Source of the DNA: Lacrimispora xylanolytica
Lineage (GTDB): Bacteria; Bacillota; Clostridia; Lachnospirales; Lachnospiraceae
NCBI RefSeq assembly: GCF_026723765.1
Contig: NZ_CP113524.1
Location: 2,217,001-2,281,000 of the forward strand
DNA length: 64,000 nt
Direction: 5' to 3'
In this document: positions 34,115 to 44,499 of the stretch, one piece after another
Position numbering within the stretch: position 1 is the first letter of the stretch
How the letters are laid out: each line of letters begins with the position of its first letter
Notes under the pieces: generated by a model
What the model was told of the DNA's origin: nothing
What the model saw: the letters and a program-made list of their open reading frames with translations, nothing else
Database searches by the model: none
Program-made: the position numbers and the translations under genes

Positions 34115-35644
34115 ATGTCATTAATACAAGTTACAGATTTATCGTTCACATACGAAGGCGGAATCGAGCCTGTTTTTGAACATGTGTCTTTTCAAATTGA
34201 CACTGATTGGAAGCTTGGGTTCACTGGGAGAAATGGACGTGGGAAAACCACTTTTTTAAACCTTTTGATGAAACGTTATGAATTTACAGGGAGCATTGTA
34301 TCTGGTGCAGAGTTTGATTATTTTCCATTCCCTATTGAAGATCAGGACAGAAGTACCATGGACATTTTGGAATCCTTACATGGGGAATTTGAATATTGGG
34401 AGATAAAACGGGAGCTTACCAAATTACAGGTAACAGAAGATGTTCTTTACCGCCCGTTTTCAACATTATCCAATGGAGAACGGACAAAGGTCCTATTGGC
34501 TGCACTGTTTTTAAAGGAAAATCATTTTCTACTCATAGACGAACCGACTAATCATCTGGACCGGGAAGGAAGAGCTTTGGTCAGTCGATATCTAAGTGGG
34601 AAAAAAGGATTTATATTGGTTTCCCATGACAGAAACTTTCTGGATTCTTCCGTGGACCATATTCTATCCATTAATAAAACAAATATAGAGGTGCAAAAGG
34701 GTAATTTCACCTCCTGGTATGAAAATAAACAAAAACAGGATCAATATGAATTGTCAGAAAATGACAGATTAAAGAAGGGCATTCGGCGGTTGGAAGCGTC
34801 TGCTAAGCAATCCAGGGAATGGGCAGATCAGGTAGAATCAACAAAGATAGGTAAAAAATCCATGGTCCGGGAAAAATCCATCGACAATAGAGCTTATATA
34901 GGTGAGAAGTCGAGACGGATGCAGATGCGCAGAAAAAATCTGGAGCAGCGGCAGGATCGTGCGATTGATGAGAAAAAAGGCTTATTAAAAAATATAGAAG
35001 AAGCAGAGCGTTTGAAGCTGTACCCTGCAAAACATCATATGGATCGGATCCTCACCTTAAAAGAAGTGGTACCAAGCTTTGATCGTCCAATATGCAAGCC
35101 AATCAGTTTTGTATTGGAACAGGGGCAGCGGATTTCGCTTCAAGGGAAGAACGGATGCGGGAAATCAAGTCTGATAAAGTTAATCCTTGGAAGGGAAGCG
35201 AGACCTGATACATTGTCTTATACAGGAACAATTGAAGCGGCCAGCGGCCTTACTATCTCCTATGTATCTCAGGATACCTCCTTTTTACAAGGAAGCTTAT
35301 CTGATTATGCCAAAGCATGCGGAGTCGAGGATTTTTTGTTTAAAGCTGTTTTAAGAAAACTTGATTTCTCCAGAGAGCAGTTTGAAAAAAATATGGAGGC
35401 ATACAGCGAAGGCCAAAAGAAAAAGGTTCTGATTGCCAGAAGCCTATGTGAGAAGGCGCATTTGTATATTTGGGATGAGCCTCTGAATTTTATTGATATC
35501 TATTCCAGGATGCAGATTGAAGAATTGATTAAGGAATTTCAGCCCACTATGATTTTTGTAGAGCATGATGAGGCATTTTCTAAAGCCATTGCGACCAGCC
35601 AGATAGAGGTGGAGCAAGTGGATTTTGGACTTTGCAATCAATAG
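34115..35644 (+). CDS. ABC-F ribosomal protection protein (Lsa/CplR-like)
   Basis: A soluble protein with two ATPase domains and no membrane part. Proteins of this type bind the ribosomal E site and displace lincosamides, pleuromutilins and streptogramin A. The first Walker A is GRNGRGKT (38-45) with signature LSNGERTKVLLAA and LLIDEPTNHLD; a long charged linker follows (about 190-300); the second Walker A is GKNGCGKS with signature YSEGQKKKVLIARSL and Walker B IWDEPLN. ATG 34115 is chosen because ATG 34109 abuts GGAGGT. At 509 aa it fits the Lsa/CplR group; the drug spectrum is inferred. Expression is probably controlled by the 320-base leader. Confidence 0.88.
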   Translation: MSLIQVTDLSFTYEGGIEPVFEHVSFQIDTDWKLGFTGRNGRGKTTFLNLLMKRYEFTGSIVSGAEFDYFPFPIEDQDRSTMDILESLHGEFEYWEIKRELTKLQVTEDVLYRPFSTLSNGERTKVLLAALFLKENHFLLIDEPTNHLDREGRALVSRYLSGKKGFILVSHDRNFLDSSVDHILSINKTNIEVQKGNFTSWYENKQKQDQYELSENDRLKKGIRRLEASAKQSREWADQVESTKIGKKSMVREKSIDNRAYIGEKSRRMQMRRKNLEQRQDRAIDEKKGLLKNIEEAERLKLYPAKHHMDRILTLKEVVPSFDRPICKPISFVLEQGQRISLQGKNGCGKSSLIKLILGREARPDTLSYTGTIEAASGLTISYVSQDTSFLQGSLSDYAKACGVEDFLFKAVLRKLDFSREQFEKNMEAYSEGQKKKVLIARSLCEKAHLYIWDEPLNFIDIYSRMQIEELIKEFQPTMIFVEHDEAFSKAIATSQIEVEQVDFGLCNQ

Positions 35645-35659
35645 TATTTATGCTATAAT
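35632..35659 (+). promoter_or_regulatory. Promoter of the miaB-mutS-mutL-miaA run
   Basis: TTGCAA at 35632-35637, a 16-base spacer and TATAAT at 35654-35659. The -35 lies in the last codons of the ABC-F gene. No terminator separates the two genes, so readthrough from ABC-F is possible. Confidence 0.6.
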
Positions 35660-35692
35660 GGGAAAATCGAATAAAAATAAGAGGTTAAGTAG

Positions 35693-37141
35693 ATGGATTA
35701 TACAAATATGACTTATGATGAAGCCTGTCATTACGCACCGATGGAAGAGCCTGCAAGACAGTACTTTTTTATGGAATACTGCAAGGCTCTGCTTGATAAA
35801 TTAAAAAAGGCAGTAGGGAAAGACACACTTACGTTCCACATTGCCACATTTGGTTGTCAGATGAATTCCAGGGATTCAGAAAAACTCCAGGGAATACTGG
35901 AATCGATCGGTTATGTAGAAACGGATTCGGAAGAAGCCGATTTTGTTCTTTATAATACCTGTACCGTCAGAGAAAACGCTAACCAGAGAGTTTATGGTCG
36001 ACTGGGACAGTTAAACAATTTAAAACGGAAAAACCCTCATATGATGATTTCTCTTTGCGGTTGTATGATGCAGGAGGAAGAGGTTGTTGCCAAGATCAGA
36101 AAAAGCTATCGTTTTGTTGATATCATTTTTGGTACCCATAACATCTTTAAGCTGGCAGAATTAATGGCAGAGCGTCTGGAACGGGACAAGATGGTAGTGG
36201 ATATCTGGGAAGGAACCGATACCATTGTAGAGGATCTTCCGACGGACCGTAAATACCCATTTAAATCAGGCGTTAACATTATGTTTGGCTGCAACAATTT
36301 CTGCAGCTATTGTATCGTTCCTTATGTAAGAGGAAGAGAGAGAAGCAGAAGCCCAAAGGATATCGTGGCTGAGATCAAAAAGCTTGCCGATGATGGAGTG
36401 GTAGAAATCATGCTCCTTGGCCAGAATGTAAACTCCTATGGTAAAAACTTAGAAGAACCAGTGTCATTTGCACAGCTTCTTACCCAGGTGGATCAGATCG
36501 AGGGCTTGGAAAGAGTTCGTTTTATGACCTCTCATCCAAAGGATTTATCCGATGAATTGATTGAGGCTATGAAGCATTCCAGTAAGGTTTGCCGTCATAT
36601 TCACCTTCCACTCCAGTCAGGAAGCAGCAATGTGTTAAAGGCTATGAACAGAAGCTATACCAAAGAGCAGTATTTGGAACTGGTGGACAAGATTCGTGCA
36701 GCCATGCCGGATATTTCCCTGACTACCGATATAATTGTTGGCTTCCCCGGAGAAACAGAAGAAGACTTTTTAGAGACATTGGAAGTAGTTAAAAAAGTCC
36801 GTTTTGACAGTGCATTTACCTTTATTTATTCAAAACGTACCGGAACTCCGGCGGCAAAGATGGAATGCCAGATCTCAGATGAGGCTGTTAAGAACCGTTT
36901 TGACCGCTTATTGACAGAAGTACAGAAAATATCTTCTGAGATGTGCGGCAGGGACGAGCATACAGTGCAAAAGGTATTAGTGGAAGAAATTAATGATCAC
37001 GCAGAAGGACTTCTGACCGGACGCTTAGGCAACAATACTACCGTGCATTTTAAAGGGGATTCTTCTCTTATCGGAAAAATCGTGAATGTGTATCTTGACG
37101 AATCAAAAGGATTCTATTACATGGGAACTTTAAGACCATAA
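35693..37141 (+). CDS. miaB: tRNA-2-methylthio-N6-dimethylallyladenosine synthase
   Basis: Radical-SAM methylthiotransferase acting on i6A37 of tRNAs, after MiaA (encoded three genes downstream). An N-terminal extension of about 45 residues precedes the MTTase domain, which begins FHIATFGCQMNSRDSEKL. The radical-SAM cysteines are C200, C204 and C207 (CNNFCSYC), followed by VPYVRGRERSR. A TRAM domain ends the protein. It is 482 aa long; the N-terminal extension is common in Clostridia. The run with mutS, mutL and miaA is a familiar Firmicute arrangement. Confidence 0.95.
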   Translation: MDYTNMTYDEACHYAPMEEPARQYFFMEYCKALLDKLKKAVGKDTLTFHIATFGCQMNSRDSEKLQGILESIGYVETDSEEADFVLYNTCTVRENANQRVYGRLGQLNNLKRKNPHMMISLCGCMMQEEEVVAKIRKSYRFVDIIFGTHNIFKLAELMAERLERDKMVVDIWEGTDTIVEDLPTDRKYPFKSGVNIMFGCNNFCSYCIVPYVRGRERSRSPKDIVAEIKKLADDGVVEIMLLGQNVNSYGKNLEEPVSFAQLLTQVDQIEGLERVRFMTSHPKDLSDELIEAMKHSSKVCRHIHLPLQSGSSNVLKAMNRSYTKEQYLELVDKIRAAMPDISLTTDIIVGFPGETEEDFLETLEVVKKVRFDSAFTFIYSKRTGTPAAKMECQISDEAVKNRFDRLLTEVQKISSEMCGRDEHTVQKVLVEEINDHAEGLLTGRLGNNTTVHFKGDSSLIGKIVNVYLDESKGFYYMGTLRP

Positions 37142-37168
37142 TAATAAGAAAAGAGGAAACAAAACAGC

Positions 37169-39823
37169 ATGGCTGGATTATCACCAATGATGACCCACTA
37201 CCTGGAAACAAAAAAGGAATATCCGGACTGCCTCCTGTTTTACAGACTGGGAGACTTTTACGAAATGTTCTTTGAGGATGCGGTTACCGTTTCCAGGGAG
37301 TTGGAAATAACGTTAACAGGAAAAGAATGCGGATTAGAGGAACGGGCACCTATGTGCGGCGTTCCTCATCATGCCGTTGAGACTTATTTAAACCGTCTGG
37401 TTCAGAAAGGCTTTAAGGTCGCTATTGCTGAACAGATGGAGGATCCAAAGCTTACAAAAGGGTTAGTAAAAAGAGAGGTAATCCGTGTGGTAACACCCGG
37501 AACCATTACAAGCGCTCAGGCCCTTGATGAAACTAAGAACAATTATCTTATGGGAATTGTTTATGTGGGAGAAACCTTTGGAATCTCAGTTGCCGATATC
37601 ACAACTGGAGAATTTCTCCTTACCGAGGTGGAGTCTGAACGGGAACTGACCGATGAGATTAATAAATTCAACCCGTCTGAAATCATCTGCAACGAAGCGT
37701 TTTATGTCTCCGGAGTGGATATTGAAGAAATCAAGAACCGTTATCATGCGGTCGTTTCATCTCTGGATAATCATTTCTTTTCGGATGAAGTCTGCCGGAA
37801 AATCCTAAAAGAGCATTATAAGGTTGGCTCACTCTCCGGACTTGGACTGGAAGATTACGATACCGGGGTCATTGCTGCTGGTGCAGTGATGCAGTACATG
37901 TATGAAACTCAGAAAAACAGTTTATCACACATAACTACCATTACGCCTTATTCCACCGGTCAGTTTATGATCATAGATACTTCTACCAGAAGAAACTTAG
38001 AGCTTCTTGAAACCCTTCGCGAAAAGCAAAAACGGGGCAGCCTTTTGTGGGTCCTGGACCGGACTAAGACAGCTATGGGTGCCAGGATGCTTCGTACATA
38101 CATAGAACAGCCATTAATACATAAATCAGAAATTATCAAACGCCAGAACGCCATTGAAGAATTGAATATGAATTATATTTCCAGGGAAGAAATCTGTGAG
38201 TATCTGAATCCTATTTATGATCTGGAGCGTCTGATCGGGCGTATCAGCTATAAAACAGCCAATCCCAGGGATTTGATTTCCTTTAAAAATTCTTTGGAGA
38301 TGCTGCCGTTTATTAGAAACATATTGGATGAGTTTAACAGTGAATTGTTAACAGAGCTTCATGGGGAGCTTGATCCCTTAGAGGACGTGAAGGAACTCAT
38401 TGACAAGGCCATCATTGATGATCCGCCTATTACCGTAAGAGAGGGCGGAATTATTAAAGAGGGTTTTCATGAGGAAACCGATAAGTATCGCCATGCGAAG
38501 ACCGAAGGAAAGACCTGGCTGGCTGAACTGGAAACAAAGGAAAAAGAGAAGACCGGAATTAAAAATCTGAAGGTAAAGTATAATAAGGTCTTTGGTTATT
38601 ACTTTGAAGTTACCAATTCCTTTAAAGATCTTGTGCCGGATTACTTTATCCGCAAACAGACCCTGGCCAATGCGGAGCGTTATACCACCGATGAGCTTAA
38701 GGAACTTGAGGATGTAATTCTTGGGGCAGAGGATAAGCTGTATTCCCTGGAATATCAGTTATTTACGGAAGTCCGTGATTCCATTGCCGACCAGGTGCTC
38801 CGAATCCAGAAAACAGCACGGGCAGTTGCTGGAATTGATGTTATCACCTCCCTTTCCTCTGTTGCCACCAGAAATAATTACGTGAAGCCCTTCATCAATG
38901 AAAAAGGTCTGATTGACATTAAAAATGGACGTCATCCAGTGGTAGAAAAGATGATGAGGGATGATCTGTTCGTTTCCAATGACACATACTTAGATAATAG
39001 TAAGAACCGTCTTTCTATTATAACGGGTCCAAACATGGCAGGAAAGTCTACCTATATGAGGCAGACAGCTCTTATAGTGCTCATGGCACAAATCGGCAGC
39101 TTTGTTCCAGCGGAAGAAGCTAACATTGGAATCTGCGACCGGATTTTTACCCGTGTAGGTGCATCCGATGATCTGGCTTCCGGACAGAGTACATTCATGG
39201 TAGAGATGACAGAGGTAGCCAACATACTTCGGAATGCTACGAAAAACAGCCTGATTGTCCTTGACGAAATTGGGCGTGGAACCAGTACCTTTGATGGGTT
39301 AAGTATTGCATGGGCGGTGGTGGAGCATATCAGTAACTCCAAGGTACTTGGTGCAAAAACCTTATTTGCCACCCATTATCATGAACTGACGGAGCTGGAA
39401 GGAACTATAAGTGGTGTGAATAACTACTGCATCGCCGTGAAAGAACAGGGCGATGATATTGTATTTCTAAGAAAGATTATTAAAGGCGGCGCAGATAAGA
39501 GCTATGGAATCCAGGTGGCAAAGCTTGCCGGAGTTCCGGATACTGTCATATCCAGAGCAAAGGAGCTGCTTTCTGAGCTGAGTGAAGCGGATATTACGGT
39601 TAAAGCAAAGGAGATTGCGGAAATCAATTCAAATATCACCCAGAGAAAAGCCGTACCAAAGCCTGATGAGGTGGATTTACAGCAGATGTCTCTGTTTGAT
39701 ACGGTAAAGGATAATGATATCATAAAAGAATTAGGGGATCTGGAACTTGGAAATATGACCCCTATTGATGCACTTAACATCCTGTACCGCCTTCAAACAA
39801 AACTTAAAAACCGCTGGCAGTAA
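37169..39823 (+). CDS. mutS: DNA mismatch repair protein MutS
   Basis: Recognises mismatches and signals to MutL. The N-terminal mismatch-binding domain has the GDFYEMFFEDAV motif with the intercalating Phe. Walker A is GPNMAGKS at 620-627 and Walker B is LIVLDEIGRGTSTFDG; the C-terminal helix-turn-helix lies around ADKSYGIQVAKLAG. At 884 aa it is full length. It begins 28 bases after miaB and precedes mutL by 68 bases. Confidence 0.97.
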   Translation: MAGLSPMMTHYLETKKEYPDCLLFYRLGDFYEMFFEDAVTVSRELEITLTGKECGLEERAPMCGVPHHAVETYLNRLVQKGFKVAIAEQMEDPKLTKGLVKREVIRVVTPGTITSAQALDETKNNYLMGIVYVGETFGISVADITTGEFLLTEVESERELTDEINKFNPSEIICNEAFYVSGVDIEEIKNRYHAVVSSLDNHFFSDEVCRKILKEHYKVGSLSGLGLEDYDTGVIAAGAVMQYMYETQKNSLSHITTITPYSTGQFMIIDTSTRRNLELLETLREKQKRGSLLWVLDRTKTAMGARMLRTYIEQPLIHKSEIIKRQNAIEELNMNYISREEICEYLNPIYDLERLIGRISYKTANPRDLISFKNSLEMLPFIRNILDEFNSELLTELHGELDPLEDVKELIDKAIIDDPPITVREGGIIKEGFHEETDKYRHAKTEGKTWLAELETKEKEKTGIKNLKVKYNKVFGYYFEVTNSFKDLVPDYFIRKQTLANAERYTTDELKELEDVILGAEDKLYSLEYQLFTEVRDSIADQVLRIQKTARAVAGIDVITSLSSVATRNNYVKPFINEKGLIDIKNGRHPVVEKMMRDDLFVSNDTYLDNSKNRLSIITGPNMAGKSTYMRQTALIVLMAQIGSFVPAEEANIGICDRIFTRVGASDDLASGQSTFMVEMTEVANILRNATKNSLIVLDEIGRGTSTFDGLSIAWAVVEHISNSKVLGAKTLFATHYHELTELEGTISGVNNYCIAVKEQGDDIVFLRKIIKGGADKSYGIQVAKLAGVPDTVISRAKELLSELSEADITVKAKEIAEINSNITQRKAVPKPDEVDLQQMSLFDTVKDNDIIKELGDLELGNMTPIDALNILYRLQTKLKNRWQ

Positions 39824-39890
39824 GAAACTGTTTGGGGAATCCCTTTATGTCCTTAACATGTAATCGGACAAGGAGAAAGGAGCTGGTGTC

Positions 39891-41873
39891 ATGCCGAATA
39901 TAACAGTACTTGATCAAAATACGATTAATAAGATTGCGGCTGGTGAGGTAATAGAACGCCCGGCATCTGTGGTCAAGGAGTTGCTGGAGAATGCCATTGA
40001 TGCAAAGGCCACTGCTGTAACTGTGGAGATTAAAGAAGGAGGAACCAGCTTTATCCGTGTCACTGATAATGGATGCGGAATCCCAAAAGAAGAAGTCCCT
40101 CTTGCATTTTTACGCCATTCCACGAGTAAGATCAAATCGGTAGAAGATTTATTTACCGTTTCCTCTCTGGGCTTCAGGGGTGAGGCGCTTGCAAGCATAG
40201 CTTCTGTTTCCCAGGTAGAGCTGATTACTAAGACCAGTATTGGACTTACGGGGACCCGCTATCAGATTGACGGCGGAGAGGAGAAGACTCTGGAAGAAAT
40301 CGGTGCTCCGGAAGGAACTACCTTTATCGCCAGAAACTTATTTTTTAACACTCCGGCCAGAAAAAAGTTCTTAAAGACTCCCATGACCGAAGGGGCACAT
40401 GTGGCGGAGCTGGTGGAAAAGCTGGCATTGTCCCATCCTGAGGTCTCCATCCGTTTTATCCAGAATAATCAGAACAAGCTACATACTTCTGGAAATCATA
40501 ATTTAAAGGATATTGTATACACGGTTTTTGGAAGGGAAATTGCTTCCAATCTTTTAGAGGTTTCCGTTAAAAAGCCGGATATTTCCGTAGAAGGATACAT
40601 TGGAAAACCGGTAATTGCCAGAGGAAACCGGAACTATGAAAATTATTTTATTAATGGAAGATACATAAAAAGCACTGTAATCTGCCGCGCCATTGAGGAA
40701 GCTTATAAGCCCTTTATGATGCAGCACAAGTACCCATTTACCATGCTTCATTTTACCATTGATCCTGAAACACTGGATGTAAATGTCCATCCCACAAAGA
40801 TGGAGCTGCGTTTCCGGGATGGGGAGATGGTCTATCACATGGTATACCAGGCAGTTGCCAGTGCTCTTGCCCATAAGGAATTGATTCCTGAGGTCGAGCT
40901 GGTAAAAAGGACAGAAGACAGCCGACTGAGTATGTCTGTGAAAAAGCACGAACCCGCTCCTGAGCCTTTTGAAAAAAACAGGCTTATGGCAATGCAGCAG
41001 CAGTCTGCGGCAAAAGAATCGGTAAAAGAATATACTACTTCTCCTGGAATCACAGAAGGATTTAAGAAACGGTTGATCCCAGCACCCTCTCAAAACATTC
41101 TGCCGGAGATGGTCAGAGAACCAGATGAACTTTCGGCCAACTGGCTAAAGCCCCAGGCATCTATAAACAAAGCTAACACACTGGAAGCTCTAACGGAAGC
41201 TTTACCAGAAACTCTACCGGACCCCCCGGTACAACCGGAAGAGAAGCCCAAACAAATGGATCTCTTTGATGGAAAATTGTTGGAGCCAAAGGCCAGATCC
41301 ATGCATAAGCTGATTGGACAGCTTTTTGATACCTACTGGCTGGTGGAATTTAATGAGCAGCTTTATATCATTGATCAACATGCTGCCCATGAAAAGGTTT
41401 TATATGAGAAAACCATGGCAACACTAAAAACAAGGGAGTATACCTCCCAGTTAATAAATCCGCCCATTATTCTGACTCTGAACCGGAATGAAGAGGTCTT
41501 GCTCAATCAGCATCTGAAATATTTCACTGAAATGGGCTTTGAAATCGAACCTTTTGGGGGAAGAGAATATGCGGTCAGAGGAGTTCCGGCTAATTTATTT
41601 TCCATTGCAAAAAAAGAACTTTTGATTGAGATGATCGACGGCCTTTCAGAAGATGCAGCTGTCAGCAATCCAGATGTCATATATGAAAAAATTGCTTCCA
41701 TGTCATGTAAGGGAGCCGTAAAAGGCAATAACCGCCTTTCCTTTGCAGAGGCCAACGAACTGATTGATCAGCTTCTGGGCTTAGAGAATCCTTACGCCTG
41801 TCCTCACGGAAGACCTACGATTATTTCCATGAGTAAATATGAGCTGGAAAAGAAATTTAAGAGGATCGTGTAA
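39891..41873 (+). CDS. mutL: DNA mismatch repair protein MutL (endonuclease type)
   Basis: GHKL ATPase that links MutS to strand incision. The N-terminal domain (about 1-330) shows ENAIDAKATAV, DNGCGIPKEE and GFRGEALASIASV. The linker 340-460 is variable. The C-terminal domain contains DQHAAHEKVLYE at 495-506, the metal-binding DQHAxxExxxxE endonuclease motif, plus ACPHGRPT near the end, so this MutL should nick DNA itself; that fits an organism without MutH. It is 660 aa and its last base is shared with the miaA start. Confidence 0.96.
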   Translation: MPNITVLDQNTINKIAAGEVIERPASVVKELLENAIDAKATAVTVEIKEGGTSFIRVTDNGCGIPKEEVPLAFLRHSTSKIKSVEDLFTVSSLGFRGEALASIASVSQVELITKTSIGLTGTRYQIDGGEEKTLEEIGAPEGTTFIARNLFFNTPARKKFLKTPMTEGAHVAELVEKLALSHPEVSIRFIQNNQNKLHTSGNHNLKDIVYTVFGREIASNLLEVSVKKPDISVEGYIGKPVIARGNRNYENYFINGRYIKSTVICRAIEEAYKPFMMQHKYPFTMLHFTIDPETLDVNVHPTKMELRFRDGEMVYHMVYQAVASALAHKELIPEVELVKRTEDSRLSMSVKKHEPAPEPFEKNRLMAMQQQSAAKESVKEYTTSPGITEGFKKRLIPAPSQNILPEMVREPDELSANWLKPQASINKANTLEALTEALPETLPDPPVQPEEKPKQMDLFDGKLLEPKARSMHKLIGQLFDTYWLVEFNEQLYIIDQHAAHEKVLYEKTMATLKTREYTSQLINPPIILTLNRNEEVLLNQHLKYFTEMGFEIEPFGGREYAVRGVPANLFSIAKKELLIEMIDGLSEDAAVSNPDVIYEKIASMSCKGAVKGNNRLSFAEANELIDQLLGLENPYACPHGRPTIISMSKYELEKKFKRIV

Positions 41874-42835
41874 TGAAACCATTAATTATTTTAACCGGCC
41901 CTACTGCGGTGGGGAAGACAGCATTGTCCATACGCCTTGCAAAGGCGATCGGTGGAGAAATTATCAGTGCCGATTCCATGCAGGTCTACCGCCGTATGGA
42001 TATCGGCTCTGCCAAAATCACAAAAGAGGAGATGATGGGAATCCCCCATCATCTTATTGATGTTCTGGAACCAGACGAAGAATTTAATGTGACCGTGTTT
42101 CAAAAACTGGCGAAGGCAGCTGTGGAAGAGATCTATTCCAGGGGAAACATACCCATTGTTGCGGGAGGCACCGGTTTTTATATCCAGGCCCTGTTAAATG
42201 ACATTGATTTTACAGAGAATGGAGAGGACACTTCCATAAGAGATGAGCTGGAAGCTCTTGCAAAAGAAAAAGGAGCAGAGTATCTTCACGGGATGCTTCT
42301 TGCCATAGATCCTGAATCCGCCGAACAGATTCATGCCAACAATAAAAAGCGGGTAATCCGGGCCATTGAATATTACCGGCAGACAGGAGAGCGGATCTCA
42401 GAACACAATAAAAGGGAACGGCAAAAGGAGTCTCCTTATGACTTCCTGTATTACGTTGTTAATACAGACCGGGACATCCTTTATCAAAGAATTGATCAAC
42501 GGGTGGACGAGATGATGAAGCAGGGACTGGTTGAGGAAGTGAAAGAGTTAAAAGATTCTGGCTGCACCAGAGACATGGTTTCCATGCAGGGATTGGGATA
42601 CAAAGAGATTCTGGATCATCTGCAGGGAGAATGTACTCTTTCAGACGCTGTTTATCTGTTAAAAAGAGACACCAGACATTTTGCCAAACGCCAGATTACC
42701 TGGTTTAAAAGAGAACGAGATGTGAAATGGCTGAATCTGCCTGACTTTAACAATGATATGGACAAGGTGCTGGAAACCATGATACAGGAGATCAATGAGA
42801 CATACGGATTGGAGAAAAAGGAACAATGGAAATAA
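41873..42835 (+). CDS. miaA: tRNA dimethylallyltransferase
   Basis: Transfers dimethylallyl to A37 of tRNAs that read UNN codons, making the substrate of MiaB. The P-loop GPTAVGKT is at residues 9-16, followed by ISADSMQVYRRMDIGSAK and PIVAGGTGFYIQALL; the C-terminal GLGYKEI segment is present. It is 320 aa and starts on the last base of the mutL stop codon (TAATG). Confidence 0.96.
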   Translation: MKPLIILTGPTAVGKTALSIRLAKAIGGEIISADSMQVYRRMDIGSAKITKEEMMGIPHHLIDVLEPDEEFNVTVFQKLAKAAVEEIYSRGNIPIVAGGTGFYIQALLNDIDFTENGEDTSIRDELEALAKEKGAEYLHGMLLAIDPESAEQIHANNKKRVIRAIEYYRQTGERISEHNKRERQKESPYDFLYYVVNTDRDILYQRIDQRVDEMMKQGLVEEVKELKDSGCTRDMVSMQGLGYKEILDHLQGECTLSDAVYLLKRDTRHFAKRQITWFKRERDVKWLNLPDFNNDMDKVLETMIQEINETYGLEKKEQWK

Positions 42836-44106
42836 ATGCAATGTACGAGAATCTTGGAATTAGCAAGAAAGTCCTGGATTTTGGAAAAAAGATAGAAGAT
42901 AGCTTAAAAGATCGTTTTCAGGAAATAGATGAAAATGCAGAATACAATCAAATGAAGGTAATCAAAGCCATGCAGGATAACCGGGTCAGTGATATTCACT
43001 TTGCAGCGACCACTGGCTACGGTTATAACGATCTTGGACGAGATACTTTAGAAGATGTTTATGCCAGTGTCTTCCACACAGAAAGTGCTTTGGTAAGACC
43101 AAACTTAATCAGCGGAACTCACGCCCTTTCTATCGCACTTTCCGGAAACCTACGCCCAGGTGATGAACTGCTTTCTCCAGCCGGTAAGCCCTACGATACC
43201 TTAGAAGAAGTAATTGGTATCAGAGAGAGTACTGGTTCTCTAAAAGAGTATGGAGTGATATACCGTCAGGTGGATCTACTTCCAAATGGTACATTTGATT
43301 ACGAATCCATTAAAAAAGCTATCAATGAACGGACAAAGCTTGTTACCATCCAAAGATCAAAAGGCTACGATACACGTCCCACGTTCTCTGTTTCACAGAT
43401 TGGTGAGCTGATTGCCTTTGTCAAAGAAATCAAGCCGGATGTAATCTGTATGGTGGATAACTGCTATGGAGAATTCGTTGAACGGATGGAGCCGTCTGAT
43501 GTTGGGGCTGATATGATTGTTGGATCTCTGATCAAAAATCCAGGTGGCGGTCTTGCTCCCATAGGTGGCTACATTGCCGGAAAAACAGAATGCATTGACA
43601 AGGCATCCTATCGGCTGACAGCCCCAGGTCTTGGAAAAGAGGTAGGAGCAAGTCTTGGACTTAACCAGGCCTTTTATCAGGGATTATTCCTGTCTCCAAC
43701 GGTAGTTGCCGGTGCTTTAAAAGGGGCCGTGTTTGCAGCCAATGTATATGAAAAACTGGGATTTCAAGTAGTACCAAACGGAAGCGAATCCCGTCATGAT
43801 ATCATACAGGCTGTTACCTTTGGAAATCCGGAAGGCGTTATCGCATTTTGCCAGGGAATTCAGGCGGCAGCTCCGGTTGACAGCTTTGTTTCACCAGAAC
43901 CATGGGATATGCCGGGATACGATGCCCCTGTTATTATGGCAGCTGGTGCATTTGTCCAGGGTTCCTCCATTGAATTAAGTGCGGATGGGCCTATCAAACC
44001 ACCCTACGCTGTTTATTTTCAGGGAGGGCTTACCTGGTATCATGCAAAGCTTGGTATTTTAATGTCTCTGCAAAAGCTTTTGGATGCAGGTTTGGTTCAA
44101 ATCTAA
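42826..44106 (+). CDS. PLP-dependent protein of the aluminium-resistance / methionine gamma-lyase-like family
   Basis: A 426-aa fold-type I PLP enzyme of the Alum_res family (YnbB-like). Family motifs include DIHFAATTGYGYNDLGRDTLE, LVRPNLISGTHALS, DNCYGEF and the probable Schiff-base lysine K237 in GSLIKNPGGGLAPIGGY. Family members are annotated as methionine gamma-lyase-like; the true substrate is uncertain. It overlaps miaA by 10 bases and ends the operon. The gene next to miaA is also of this family in Bacillus. Confidence 0.88.
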   Translation: MEINAMYENLGISKKVLDFGKKIEDSLKDRFQEIDENAEYNQMKVIKAMQDNRVSDIHFAATTGYGYNDLGRDTLEDVYASVFHTESALVRPNLISGTHALSIALSGNLRPGDELLSPAGKPYDTLEEVIGIRESTGSLKEYGVIYRQVDLLPNGTFDYESIKKAINERTKLVTIQRSKGYDTRPTFSVSQIGELIAFVKEIKPDVICMVDNCYGEFVERMEPSDVGADMIVGSLIKNPGGGLAPIGGYIAGKTECIDKASYRLTAPGLGKEVGASLGLNQAFYQGLFLSPTVVAGALKGAVFAANVYEKLGFQVVPNGSESRHDIIQAVTFGNPEGVIAFCQGIQAAAPVDSFVSPEPWDMPGYDAPVIMAAGAFVQGSSIELSADGPIKPPYAVYFQGGLTWYHAKLGILMSLQKLLDAGLVQI

Positions 44107-44197
44107 AAAAACGGTATACACGAATGGAAAACTATGCTAAAATATCATGATAGGTATGGACATTCCTGCCATTAAACCAAAAGGGGTAGCAGAGCAG

Positions 44198-44449
44198 ATG
44201 AAGTACAAAAATTGCTGGATACTGCTTCTTCTTATGCTTGCCGGTGTTGTACTAGGAGGCTTTGTTGGAAATCTTACTGAGGGTATATCCGGATTGTCAT
44301 GGCTAAGTGCAGGACAGTCCTTTGGCTTTGATACTCCCATCGTGGTAAATTTCGGCATTTTAGTCATTACCTTTGGTTTTAATTTAAAAATCACCATGTC
44401 CGGCATTATAGGAATAGGGGCAGCCCTCATAACGTATCGGTTCATTTGA
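44198..44449 (+). CDS. DUF4321 membrane protein
   Basis: A small (83 aa from ATG 44198) membrane protein with two hydrophobic segments, beginning MKYKNCWILLLLMLAGVVLG, then LSWLSAGQSFGFDTPIVVN. This matches the clostridial DUF4321 family, which sits next to radC and mreC. The frame is open from ATG 44147, but a promoter-like TATGCT / AAAAT lies there and an AAGGGG site precedes 44198. Role unknown; location suggests the cell-envelope cluster. Confidence 0.75.
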   Translation: MKYKNCWILLLLMLAGVVLGGFVGNLTEGISGLSWLSAGQSFGFDTPIVVNFGILVITFGFNLKITMSGIIGIGAALITYRFI

Positions 44450-44499
44450 TTCTTACATATGTCTACACACGTGCCTGGAGAGTAACGGACAGGAGACAT

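Noticed and set aside
40554-41093. 179-codon frame on the - strand inside mutL
   Set aside because: It lies wholly inside mutL, which is complete and conserved; the frame is a by-product of codon composition.
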